Assembly: GCA_035380245.1 (NCBI GenBank)
Contig: DAOSXA010000005.1
Coordinates: 24,731-60,414, forward strand
Length of the DNA: 35,684 bases
Reading direction: 5' to 3'
Source: Candidatus Zixiibacteriota bacterium
GTDB lineage: Bacteria > Zixibacteria > MSB-5A5 > GN15 > FEB-12
A model generated the notes under the pieces. That model searched no databases. It was given only the letters and a program-made list of their open reading frames with translations, and was not told the DNA's origin. Shown one piece after another: positions 16,277 through 24,302 of the stretch. How positions within the stretch are numbered: position 1 is the first letter of the stretch; each line of letters opens with the position of its first letter. The position numbers and the translations under genes are program-made.

Positions 16277-17932
16277 ATGAATAGCGAACTCGATGTTCTG
16301 GTAGTCGGTGGCTACGGGTTGACAGACAATGTCGACGGCGCCAACAAGGAACGCGACAAGTTCCGGCTCACTCACCAAAACCAGGTCGTCACCGTGGGCT
16401 TCCTCAAGCACTTCATGGACTGCGAAGGTGACCTGGAGAAGGCCAGAACGGCATATTTGGGAGATTCGCATTTGCGGCAGCTTCCGCGCCAGCTCAACAC
16501 GGTCTACCTGTACGATTTCTTGAGCCGTAAGGGCTATCGCACCGATGCTATCAGCTACTTCGCCTTTGAACGGGATCGTTTTGAACAGCTTATGGCGCTT
16601 AAGCCCAAAGTGCTGGCGCTGTCTACGACCTTTATATGTGATCCGGCCCAGTCGGTCGAAATCGCCCGCCGAGCCAAAGAAATCTCTCCCGATACGCTTG
16701 TTGTCGCGGGTGGTATGAAAGTGCTGAAGAGTGCTCGCCAGTATAACCTGTCGCAGCAAGGGTATTTTGATGGGCTCGATCAGGATAAGCTGGCCGCCGA
16801 CAGCTTCTTCTACGATGCCAAAGCCGACGCCGGCATTGATCTGTTTGTGATCGATGAGAACGGTCTTGAGACGTTGCAGCAGTTGATGAAAGCTGTCAAG
16901 AACGACACCGACTGGCGCGCCATTCCCAACCTGGCCTTCTGGCAGGGGGACTCGCTCGTCTTCACAGAGCGTCGGCCCGAGAAGTTCTCCTTCACCGCTC
17001 ACACAGTGAACTGGAGCAATGTCCCGAAATACCTGATCGGCGCCGAGATTCCAGTGCGGGCCGGGGTCGGTTGTCCCTTCAAGTGCGCCTTCTGTGACTT
17101 TCCCGGCCTGATAGCCAAAACCAGCCTGCGACCTGTTGAGGATATCCTGGCCGAGTTGAGGCAGATTCAGACGCTTTTCCCCGGTCGTCCCGTCTTTTTC
17201 ACCGATGACAACCTCTTCGTGAATAAGAAGCGCACCAGGGACTTGTGCGAGGGGATAATTCGAGAGGGACTCGAATTCCGTTGGCGTGCGTTCTTTCGGG
17301 TGGATGCCGTTGATGAGGAAATCGCAGCTCTTGCCGCCAGGGCCGGTTGCAGTATGGCCCTGCTGGGGATCGAATCGGGCGATGAGACTGTGCTGAAGAA
17401 TATGGACAAGAGAACGACCACCGCTGACATAACCGCGGCCATCAACGCTCTTGACCATGCCCATGTCAATACGCTGACGACGCTCATAGTGGGATTCCCC
17501 GGTGAGACACCGGCCAGCATCACACGGACTATTGGAATGCTTAACGCATATCCCGAATCCTTGAACGCTGTACATTCCTACTATCCGTTCTTGTTCATAC
17601 TGGCGCCACTTGCTCCCGCGTCGTCCACCCAAAACCGTAAACGCTTTGGACTAAGCGGTTTGTGGTTCGATTGGAGTCACTACTCCATGAACTCGGAAGA
17701 CGCCAAAATCGAGTACGGTCGTCTGATGCAAAGCGTGGCCACGCCGCTATTGCAGTATCTGGAGCAGGTGTTTCACGGTCTCGACCAGAAACGAGCTCTC
17801 ATTGTCATGCGAGCCCGCCAGGAGCTGGTCAACATGGGGATTAATCAACTCACCGAAGAGAACGCCCGCGAAGTCTATGAGTTCTTCCGCGCCAGGATCG
17901 ATGCCTCTCAACCGGCCAATGCCTGCGCCTGA
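16277..17932 (+). CDS. B12-binding domain radical SAM protein
   Basis: A 551-aa protein of the class-B radical SAM architecture. The N-terminal third (about 1-190) is a cobalamin-binding-like Rossmann region (LDVLVVGGYG, PKVLALSTTFICD, TLVVAGGMKVL). It has no obvious DxHxxG motif, so cobalamin binding is uncertain. The radical SAM cluster motif is C266xxxC270xxC273 in VGCPFKCAFCDFP. Downstream are FFTDDNLFVNKKR and LLGIESGDE, conserved in the family. The ATG at 16277 is preceded by AAAGGAG at 9 nt. The substrate is unknown. The small charged protein and the N-acyltransferase that follow on the same strand are possible partners, but a terminator separates them. Confidence 0.85.
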   Translation: MNSELDVLVVGGYGLTDNVDGANKERDKFRLTHQNQVVTVGFLKHFMDCEGDLEKARTAYLGDSHLRQLPRQLNTVYLYDFLSRKGYRTDAISYFAFERDRFEQLMALKPKVLALSTTFICDPAQSVEIARRAKEISPDTLVVAGGMKVLKSARQYNLSQQGYFDGLDQDKLAADSFFYDAKADAGIDLFVIDENGLETLQQLMKAVKNDTDWRAIPNLAFWQGDSLVFTERRPEKFSFTAHTVNWSNVPKYLIGAEIPVRAGVGCPFKCAFCDFPGLIAKTSLRPVEDILAELRQIQTLFPGRPVFFTDDNLFVNKKRTRDLCEGIIREGLEFRWRAFFRVDAVDEEIAALAARAGCSMALLGIESGDETVLKNMDKRTTTADITAAINALDHAHVNTLTTLIVGFPGETPASITRTIGMLNAYPESLNAVHSYYPFLFILAPLAPASSTQNRKRFGLSGLWFDWSHYSMNSEDAKIEYGRLMQSVATPLLQYLEQVFHGLDQKRALIVMRARQELVNMGINQLTEENAREVYEFFRARIDASQPANACA

Positions 17933-17956
17933 ACTTGCCGAAGATCTCCTTTTGCA

Positions 17957-17990
17957 TGAACCCGGTTCGACCTCGGTCGGCCGGGTTTTT
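17957..17990 (+). terminator. Intrinsic terminator after the radical SAM gene
   Basis: AACCCGG (17959-17965) pairs with CCGGGTT (17981-17987), running into a T5 tract, 25 nt past the stop. A good rho-independent terminator. Confidence 0.75.
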
Positions 17991-18080
17991 CTGCCTAACG
18001 TTGATGTTTCTGTCCGAATTGTGTCTTCACCGACCGTTGCCTATGTGAAGATCACAGAAACCAATGCAAAGGAGCTTAAG

Positions 18081-18317
18081 ATGTTTTTTACCACTGACGC
18101 CAAGCAGTTCGAGCCGAGCGAGAAGCAGATGCTCGATGCCATGCTTGAAATCTGGGAAAAGGATGTCCGACGCGAGGCTCGCAACCAGCGCTTGCGCCGC
18201 AACGGCCTGCTGGCCCGCGCTGAATCGAAGCTGAACGCCCGCCTCGGTAACGTGCGCCTGGCTCTTCCCACTGGGCCGCAGGTTCAGCCGGTCTCCGGCT
18301 ACCAGAGCACCATGTAG
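18081..18317 (+). CDS. Small charged protein, unknown function
   Basis: A 78-aa protein starting at the ATG 18081 behind AAAGGAG. The first 40 residues are acidic/basic and probably helical (EPSEKQMLDAMLEIWEKDVRREARNQRLRR); the remainder is basic, then polar. There is no signal peptide. It lies 18 nt before the N-acyltransferase and shares its transcript, so a partner role is plausible. I do not recognise a family. Confidence 0.65.
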   Translation: MFFTTDAKQFEPSEKQMLDAMLEIWEKDVRREARNQRLRRNGLLARAESKLNARLGNVRLALPTGPQVQPVSGYQSTM

Positions 18318-18335
18318 ACAAGGGAGAGGTAAGTC

Positions 18336-19130
18336 ATGACACCGTCAAATCAGTCAGATTACCGATTCCGCGAGGCGGTCACGCCGGATCAACTCGAGGC
18401 GGTGATGCGCCTGCGCTATCGGGTCTATCAGAACAGCCGGTTGGCCCGGTTCATCCCGGCCAACCCGCACGGCTTCGATCTTGACTGCTACGATCTTCAC
18501 GCTCGGCATTTCGGGCTCTATTGCGGGGAGGATGTGGAGCCTGTAGGATATCTGAGGGTAGTGGAAGAGGTGGACCCGGGACCGGTGGGTCATGTGCTCG
18601 ACCTGGGGAGACGGGTGCCGGAACTGGGGCGGCGACTGAAGGAGACGACGCCCCAGCCGCTCCCGCTGATGGCCTACACGCCCAATGTCGAGGTAATAGA
18701 ACGGCTTCTGCAGGAGAAGCGGGACCGGGGTGAGAAAGTTGTTGAGGCCTGTCGCATGGCGATTGATCCGGATCACCGCTCGCTGGCGGCCGCTCGGCAC
18801 ATCTTCGAAAGCTCAATGTCAATCTACTTCTTTGCTCGCGGCTACCATCACATGTTTGCCTGCTGCGATTCTTCAAAGAAAGCCTTCTACCGTCGCTACG
18901 CCGTCACCCCGCTGGCCGGCATACCGGAAGAGGATTTTGCCGGCATCGGCGTTAGTTCATCCTGCCTGATTGGCTCGGCGAGCGATGTGCCGACTGCACG
19001 CCGCCGCCGCCTCGAGTCCTTCGCCCGCCAATGGCTGGCAATGGGGGAAGTGAGGGCGGAAGAGGTCCTAGGATCGACGCCTACGAAAGTAACTAATGAT
19101 ATAGCGTCACTGCCCTTGGCAATGGCATAA
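18336..19130 (+). CDS. N-acyl amino acid synthase / autoinducer-synthase-like GNAT acyltransferase
   Basis: A 264-aa protein of the FeeM / PEP-CTERM-associated acyltransferase type, a GNAT branch related to LuxI-type acyl-homoserine lactone synthases. Supporting segments are the N-terminal FREAVTPDQLEAVMRLRYRVY, GFDLDCYDLHARHFGLY, PVGYLRVVEE, and VVEACRMAIDPDHR leading into a helix. Relatives move a fatty acyl group from acyl-ACP onto an amino acid or similar amine. Both the acyl donor and acceptor are unknown here. A GAGAGG ribosome site precedes the ATG, and the small charged protein is 18 nt upstream. Confidence 0.75.
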   Translation: MTPSNQSDYRFREAVTPDQLEAVMRLRYRVYQNSRLARFIPANPHGFDLDCYDLHARHFGLYCGEDVEPVGYLRVVEEVDPGPVGHVLDLGRRVPELGRRLKETTPQPLPLMAYTPNVEVIERLLQEKRDRGEKVVEACRMAIDPDHRSLAAARHIFESSMSIYFFARGYHHMFACCDSSKKAFYRRYAVTPLAGIPEEDFAGIGVSSSCLIGSASDVPTARRRRLESFARQWLAMGEVRAEEVLGSTPTKVTNDIASLPLAMA

Positions 19131-19157
19131 CCAATTTGAATCGTTGAGGAGGAGACT

Positions 19158-20549
19158 ATGCGGTTCTCACAAGTAACTCTAATCATGTTCATTGCGACGT
19201 TAATCGTCGCGGTATCCATCCAGGCCGACGTGCCCCGACTGGTCAACATCCAGGGAGTGCTCAACAACACTGACGGCAGCCCGGTGGCCGACGGCGATTA
19301 CGCTGTCATTTTTCGGATCTATGACGCTGAGACCGGCGGCAATGAAGTCTGGTCAGAAGCTGTTGCCAGCCTCGCTGTCGAAAACGGCATCTTCAACGCC
19401 CTGCTAGGTAGTATCAATCCAATACCTCCGGAAGCGTTTAGTGCCCCTGATCGCTGGCTCTCAATCCAGGTGGGGAGTGATGCAGAAATGGCCCCGCGCA
19501 GTCGGATTTCTTCCGTGGCCTATGCGTTACGTGCCGCCAAAGCCGATACGGCCGATGTGGCGCTGACGGGAGATGTCTGGTCTTACAATGACAGCGCAGT
19601 CTACCTGGAAAATGGTAAGGTTGGGATCGGTACGACGGAGCCACGAGGGACTCTTCATGTCCATAACGACACGACACAAGCCTCTATTAGTATCTCGGGT
19701 GCGTCTGACAATGGCCTGACATATTCAGCGCTATACCTGAATGGTCTCGAAATGGACGCACACATAAACAGTTGGGTTCTAGCTCACAAGAAGAGGACGG
19801 GCTCGTCACTTGAGGATGGTCTTGCAATCGGAAACTGGGTTGATGATGCACACTATGTGAGAATGCTCATCAAGAAGAATGGAGCCGTCGGCATAAATGC
19901 TCTGGACCCGCAGTACACACTCGATGTCGGTGGCTGTATTGGTCTCAGTGGTCCTGACTTGTGTATGCATGCCGGCGGAGACAGAGGTGATGGAGGGAGA
20001 GCACTTGTGCACTGGCTCAACGATCAACTTTGTCTCAACTTCGAAGGTGACTTCTCCGGTGGCACGAGGGTAATGGGGTCAGGTCTGCAGGTTGACGGCA
20101 GGGTAACGACATCGGTCTTGGAAATCACCGGCGGCGCCGATTTGGCCGAACCGTTTCCGGTCTCAAGCGAGAGTGAGATTGAGCCGGGCATGGCAGTGGT
20201 CATTGACGCGCAACATCCGGGCCATGTCAAAGTAAGCTCCAAGCCATACGATCGTTGCATCGCCGGAATCATCAGCGGTGCCGGGGGCGTGAATGCCGGA
20301 ATCAGTTTGGTTCAGGATGAAATCATGGAGGCAGGGCAGAATGTGGCTCTGACCGGACGGGTCTTCGCCAAGGCAACAAACGCTAATGGCAAGATACAGC
20401 CCGGTGACCTGCTAACCACATCATCCATTCCCGGTCACCTCATGAAAGCCACCGACTCCGATCTGTGTCAGAACGCGACTGTCGGCAAGGCCATGAGCAC
20501 TGTGGATGAAGTAAATGGACTAGTACTGGTCCTGGTGAACCTGCAGTAG
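19158..20549 (+). CDS. Secreted tail-fibre-like surface protein
   Basis: A 463-aa protein with signal peptide MRFSQVTLIMFIATLIVAVSIQA. The N-terminal domain (24-125: PRLVNIQGVLNNTDGSPV ... PRSRISSVAYALRA) is a common beta-rich module in secreted proteins of uncultivated bacteria. The middle has phage-fibre-like segments (NGKVGIGTTEPRGTLHV, NALDPQYTLDVGG). The C-terminal about 130 residues (GADLAEPFPV ... GRVFAKATNANGKIQPGDLL) resemble the C-terminal region of tail-fibre/Hint-like proteins, without visible protease residues. It is the first of three tightly spaced secreted proteins and shares style with the gene at the left edge of the window. Confidence 0.7.
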   Translation: MRFSQVTLIMFIATLIVAVSIQADVPRLVNIQGVLNNTDGSPVADGDYAVIFRIYDAETGGNEVWSEAVASLAVENGIFNALLGSINPIPPEAFSAPDRWLSIQVGSDAEMAPRSRISSVAYALRAAKADTADVALTGDVWSYNDSAVYLENGKVGIGTTEPRGTLHVHNDTTQASISISGASDNGLTYSALYLNGLEMDAHINSWVLAHKKRTGSSLEDGLAIGNWVDDAHYVRMLIKKNGAVGINALDPQYTLDVGGCIGLSGPDLCMHAGGDRGDGGRALVHWLNDQLCLNFEGDFSGGTRVMGSGLQVDGRVTTSVLEITGGADLAEPFPVSSESEIEPGMAVVIDAQHPGHVKVSSKPYDRCIAGIISGAGGVNAGISLVQDEIMEAGQNVALTGRVFAKATNANGKIQPGDLLTTSSIPGHLMKATDSDLCQNATVGKAMSTVDEVNGLVLVLVNLQ

Positions 20550-20566
20550 TTGAGGAGGAGCAAGTC

Positions 20567-22036
20567 ATGAGACTATTACCCATAATACTTCTATTCATAT
20601 CGTTTTGTTCAATTGCAGCCGTTCATGGGTCAACTTCGATCAATTGGGATGATTGGGACATTGTTCCTGGTCGAATACTCGTGAAGTTCACTGAGGCAAA
20701 ATCGGCATCTCTGAGGTTGACTAAGAACTTAGGACTTAGTGAAATCACACATATTGAGCCAATCGAGAGTGTAGTCATCAAGAATCTGGACGACAGTCTC
20801 AAGGGATCGTTCAGATCACTTCTACCTCAAACTTTTGTTTGCGAGTTTGAACCGCGTAACAGAGACGAGGTATTCGGACATCTCAAGGACGATCCCGATG
20901 TGATCTACTTCGAGCCTGATAGGATTAGAATTGCAAATGTGCAATGGGGGACTTCGGATCCGAATGATCCATTGTTGCCACTGTGGGGCATGGAGGCCAT
21001 TGATGCGCCTTCTGCATGGGATCGTCTGCCTGTGCGAAGATCGGGGATACGGGTGGCTGTCTTTGAGGATCAGATTGACCTGAATCATCCTGATCTATAT
21101 CGTCAGCGATCGACCGTTCAGAATGGTAGCGGTGAGATTAGTGATCACGCCACCCATGTCGCAGGGACTATTGCTGCCACTGCTAATAACTCTCTTGGCG
21201 TGGCAGGGGTAGCTAACGTTGAACTTGTATCTCTCATGATTACGGGGAGATCGAGTTCGTTTTCACAACAGATCAGCTGGGCCGTGGCAAACGGGATCGA
21301 TATCGTGAACATGAGTTGGTGTTGGTGTGGAACTAGTCCATGCACGCCCGGAGTCTATGCTGCGCCGTCTGAGACTGAACAAGACGCCATTTCAGGGGCA
21401 GGTAAACTGGGAGTGATTTTTGTTGCTGCGGCCGGCAACGACAACCAAGAATCAGATTCTCAGGAACGGTCTCCTGTTCCGGCGTCGTATAGCGGGGTTT
21501 GGGCGGTGTCGGCTCTCAACGTAGATTTATCGAGAGCTACATTCTCCAACTATGGTGACTATGTAGATTTCGCTGCACCCGGTGATCGGATACGATCCAC
21601 TGTTCCCAATTCTGGTTACAGCTACAAGTCGGGGACGTCCATGGCAGCCCCGCATCTATCCGGAGTGTGTGCAGCCATACGGTCGCTGCAGCCAGCAATT
21701 AGTCCCGTGTCACTCAGTAGACTCTTGATTCTAACAGGTCGCGATCTTGGCACTCAGGGCAACGACGATTACTTTGGGCAGGGAATCCCTCAGCTCGGAT
21801 ATGCAGTAGACTGTCTCTCTGATATCTACGCTGAGAATAGGGGCGTGATCTTGCCGTTGCCCTTCGGTCCAGGAACCCTTTTCTGGCCGCTTCGTTCTAT
21901 TGAACTCGCTGTGGAGAAAGTCCCCCAAGGGGGAAAGATAGGCCTCGTCCGCGGCTCGAGTTTCGATGAGATAATCACAATTAACAAGCCTTGTACCATT
22001 GTTGCGGTCGGTGGTTCGGCTGTGATAGGAGAGTGA
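20567..22036 (+). CDS. Secreted subtilisin-like (S8) serine protease with altered Asp position
   Basis: A 489-aa protein with a signal peptide (about 1-21), an inhibitor-I9-like prodomain (about 30-125, PGRILVKF ... VIYFEPDRI) and an S8 catalytic domain. The catalytic His is H194 in DHATHVAGT, the oxyanion Asn is N291 in AAAGN, and the nucleophile is S358 in GTSMAAPH. At the catalytic Asp the usual VAVIDTGID reads VAVFEDQID, so E167 stands where Asp is expected, with D168 next to it. After the catalytic domain, a short C-terminal part (IELAVEKVPQGGKIGLVRG ... ITINKPCTIVAVGG) looks like the first turns of a parallel beta-helix cut short. It is 17 nt after the previous gene. Confidence 0.88.
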   Translation: MRLLPIILLFISFCSIAAVHGSTSINWDDWDIVPGRILVKFTEAKSASLRLTKNLGLSEITHIEPIESVVIKNLDDSLKGSFRSLLPQTFVCEFEPRNRDEVFGHLKDDPDVIYFEPDRIRIANVQWGTSDPNDPLLPLWGMEAIDAPSAWDRLPVRRSGIRVAVFEDQIDLNHPDLYRQRSTVQNGSGEISDHATHVAGTIAATANNSLGVAGVANVELVSLMITGRSSSFSQQISWAVANGIDIVNMSWCWCGTSPCTPGVYAAPSETEQDAISGAGKLGVIFVAAAGNDNQESDSQERSPVPASYSGVWAVSALNVDLSRATFSNYGDYVDFAAPGDRIRSTVPNSGYSYKSGTSMAAPHLSGVCAAIRSLQPAISPVSLSRLLILTGRDLGTQGNDDYFGQGIPQLGYAVDCLSDIYAENRGVILPLPFGPGTLFWPLRSIELAVEKVPQGGKIGLVRGSSFDEIITINKPCTIVAVGGSAVIGE

Positions 22037-22039
22037 ATA

Positions 22040-23140
22040 ATGCGGTCAAAGATAGTCACGCTAAGCTTGGCGAGTCTCTTGCTGTTGCTATCCACAGCTT
22101 TTGCAGTCACATGTCTTGCCGACAACCGGGTAGTGTCTTCAGCCTCGACCATAGGTGGATCAAGTGCTCGCTATTCTGTCAACGGCAGCCTCGGCCAACC
22201 GATCATTGGGCAGAGCGATGCAAGCTCCTACACATGTGAACTCGGTTTCTGGCCAACAGTCGATCATCCGTTCGATTGTTGTCTGGACACACGTGGTAAC
22301 GTTAACAACGACCCCGAGGATCTGGCTGATATATCCGACCTTGTCTACTTAATCAACTACCTATTCATGGGTGGTGATGAACCAGCCTGTTTCTATGAGG
22401 CAGATGTGGCTGTTGATGGGCTGGTTGACATATCAGACCTGGTCTACCTGATTGCCTACATCATGATCGACGGTATCCCCTTGCCAAACTGCGAGGCCGT
22501 AATCCCAACGCTGCGAACCAACGCATCGGAAGCCGTGGTGGAACTGTCGCAACGCCAGGCTTCAGATGGCTCATACGAATTGGTGCTCGCGACCGACAAC
22601 GTACTCAAGGGCTTGCATATAAGGGCAGAAGTGCCCGATGATGCGGCGGAGATCTCAGCAGTGGACGAGCAATTCGAATATGTCATTGGCCAATCCGATG
22701 GAATCACCAACATCGGCTTCTTTGACCGGAGTGGCAGAGCAGTTCTGCCAGCGGGAGAAACGGTGTTGCTTCGAAGCGACCAGCCGCTACCGATCGTTTC
22801 GGCCTCAGCGACAGATGCTGATTTCCACACGGTGGTCTGCAGAATCGGCGAAGGGATTCTGGACCGGCCACTGCCGACCGATTATTCACTGGCACAGAAC
22901 TACCCGAACCCGTTTAACCCGATAACACGGATTGAGTTTGCCCTGCCCGAGGCCGGGCAAGCGTCGATCGAGGTTTACAACATAGCCGGACAGAAGGTGG
23001 CGACGATCGCTGATGGAGCTTTTGATGCAGGCAGGCATACGGTCGATTGGAATGCTTCTGATCTCGCCAGCGGAATCTACTTCTACCGGCTCAACACGGA
23101 CCACTTCTCTACCACCCGCAAGATGGTTCTCTTGAAGTGA
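22040..23140 (+). CDS. Secreted protein with dockerin-like repeats and C-terminal sorting/FlgD-Ig domain
   Basis: A 366-aa protein with a signal peptide (about 1-27). Residues 31-70 form a short domain seen in surface proteins (VSSASTIGGSSARYSVNGSLGQP as two blocks). Two dockerin-type calcium loops follow: GNVNNDPEDLADISDLVYL (86-104) and ADVAVDGLVDISDLVYL (121-137). A beta domain occupies about 155-270. The C-terminus (about 281-366) is the YSLAQNYPNPFNP module with IEVYNIAGQKV and SGIYFYRL, a FlgD-Ig/type-A sorting domain that directs secretion and surface attachment. It starts 3 nt after the protease stop, so the two are co-translated, and the pair may act together at the surface. Confidence 0.85.
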   Translation: MRSKIVTLSLASLLLLLSTAFAVTCLADNRVVSSASTIGGSSARYSVNGSLGQPIIGQSDASSYTCELGFWPTVDHPFDCCLDTRGNVNNDPEDLADISDLVYLINYLFMGGDEPACFYEADVAVDGLVDISDLVYLIAYIMIDGIPLPNCEAVIPTLRTNASEAVVELSQRQASDGSYELVLATDNVLKGLHIRAEVPDDAAEISAVDEQFEYVIGQSDGITNIGFFDRSGRAVLPAGETVLLRSDQPLPIVSASATDADFHTVVCRIGEGILDRPLPTDYSLAQNYPNPFNPITRIEFALPEAGQASIEVYNIAGQKVATIADGAFDAGRHTVDWNASDLASGIYFYRLNTDHFSTTRKMVLLK

Positions 23141-23170
23141 ACCGTATGGAATAGCATTTACCCACCGTTT

Positions 23171-23199
23171 GCGGAGAAGGCCAAGCCTTCTCCGCATTT
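23171..23199. terminator. Bidirectional intrinsic terminator
   Basis: A perfect 11-bp stem (GCGGAGAAGGC 23171-23181 with GCCTTCTCCGC 23185-23195) with a 3-nt loop, flanked by TTT on one side and ATTT on the other. It lies between the convergent stops at 23140 and 23242 and serves both directions. Confidence 0.85.
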
Positions 23200-23241
23200 G
23201 CTTGCAAGTAGACAGATGTCACACTCTTGCCATAGACAGTT

Positions 23242-23772
23242 CTATCGCATGTAAGCCCATTCCGACCTTATGGCAAAATAAAAGATGAAAGCTGCTGTTG
23301 TAGAATAAAGTGCTTGGCCCCATGCGAAATGAAGCAAGAGCAAGATTAGAAATGAAATCCATAACACCGCCACGCCCCAAATACACCAACGCCTTCTGTG
23401 CAGCAGGCCCACAAAAAAAGGTGTAAACAGCCATAGAATAATACCAATTGCCAGATAACTACCTTGCGCATATAGAGAATAGTCTGGCGCCACTATGTAA
23501 TTAACGATAATCATGCTGCCGAACAGTGGATTGATAATAAGATTAGCCCAGTAGACGGCAATCACCCACGGGGCTCGCTTTTCCTGATTCCGATGGTTTG
23601 CAAGTTCATCGGACTCTGCGACATCAGGGTCGGGTACATGGTCAATAACGGCGAGATCGCTTGGAATTTGAACACACTCTCCACATGCTGTGCAGTGTGT
23701 TCTCTCCCCCGGAATCCCATGGGTAGCGATAGTGCGTTTTCCGCACGACGGACACTCAAAACCAATCCCCAT
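23242..23772 (-). CDS. Zinc-ribbon membrane protein
   Basis: A 176-aa protein. The ATG at 23772 is chosen because GGAGG precedes it at good spacing. A treble-clef/zinc ribbon at the N-terminus has C7xxC10 and C27xxC30 (with C33), followed by an acidic linker and three to four hydrophobic helices in the C-terminal 110 residues, some with clustered aromatic residues. The layout resembles small zinc-ribbon integral membrane proteins of unknown function. It stands alone with a good promoter upstream. Confidence 0.75.
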   Translation of the reverse strand: MGIGFECPSCGKRTIATHGIPGERTHCTACGECVQIPSDLAVIDHVPDPDVAESDELANHRNQEKRAPWVIAVYWANLIINPLFGSMIIVNYIVAPDYSLYAQGSYLAIGIILWLFTPFFVGLLHRRRWCIWGVAVLWISFLILLLLHFAWGQALYSTTAAFIFYFAIRSEWAYMR

Positions 23773-23802
23773 AAGTATATCCTCCAAATAAACTCCATTT
23801 GT

Positions 23803-23831
23803 ATAGTACAAGGGATGTGTATATAAATCAA
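23803..23831 (-). promoter_or_regulatory. Sigma-70-type promoter of the zinc-ribbon gene
   Basis: On the minus strand TTGATT (23831-23826), a 17-nt spacer and TACTAT (23808-23803), placed about 31-36 nt before the ATG. Confidence 0.6.
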
Positions 23832-24302
23832 GCACGGACATTGTTCGTGATCGCAGGTTAGCTTTGCAAGATTGTAGCTGGATAATTTGGGCGCATCGCT
23901 TTCTATGTTAAAGACACAGTCTGTTCTTCAGCCATTGCTATTTTTTTGTTTTGGTTGTCATAGACTGTGGCACTTGAATTATCTCCTAATCCTCTTCCAT
24001 TTTATGGTATTTATTTGAAGTTTATAATACATATATTTGTAGTTTGTCTCAGAGATTAATTGTGCGTGTCTATTGTATCTCACAATTGTGTGTTTCACAA
24101 TATGATTTGAAAGGGTAAAGCTTCTCGATCGATTTTATACATATATAACATTTCAAATTCGCCTGAATATATCTATTGCGAATTCACTCATTAGTGTTGT
24201 TAACTGGATCTTGATCGAGATTTGATGAAAGCGGAAATAGGAAGGCCCTGGGAGAAGCCCCAGGGCTGTCTGTTCAATACAAGTCGTGCTTATTATAAAT
24301 CA
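23832..24302. other. AT-rich intergenic region
   Basis: About 470 nt, much more AT-rich than the rest of the window. I see no convincing gene. It contains the terminator of the cytolysin-like gene at its right end, a CACAATTGTG palindrome (24081-24090), and a half sigma-54 match (TGGCACTTGAATTATC, near 23968) that lacks the -12 GC. Confidence 0.5.
24245..24266 (-). terminator. Terminator of the cytolysin-like gene
   Basis: GCCCTGGG (24245-24252) pairs with CCCAGGGC (24259-24266), loop of 6, about 37 nt past the minus-strand stop. The following minus-strand sequence is only moderately T-rich (TTCCTATTTCC). Confidence 0.6.

Noticed and set aside
16085..17632. 515-aa minus-strand ORF
   Set aside because: Antisense shadow of the radical SAM gene, which carries the CxxxCxxC motif on the plus strand.
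17802..18317. Long version (171 aa) of the small charged protein
   Set aside because: The extra N-terminus overlaps the radical SAM gene and crosses a strong terminator; the ATG at 18081 has a good ribosome site.
23960..23985. Sigma-54-like TGGCAC in the AT-rich intergenic region
   Set aside because: No GC at the -12 element and no gene start downstream on that strand.
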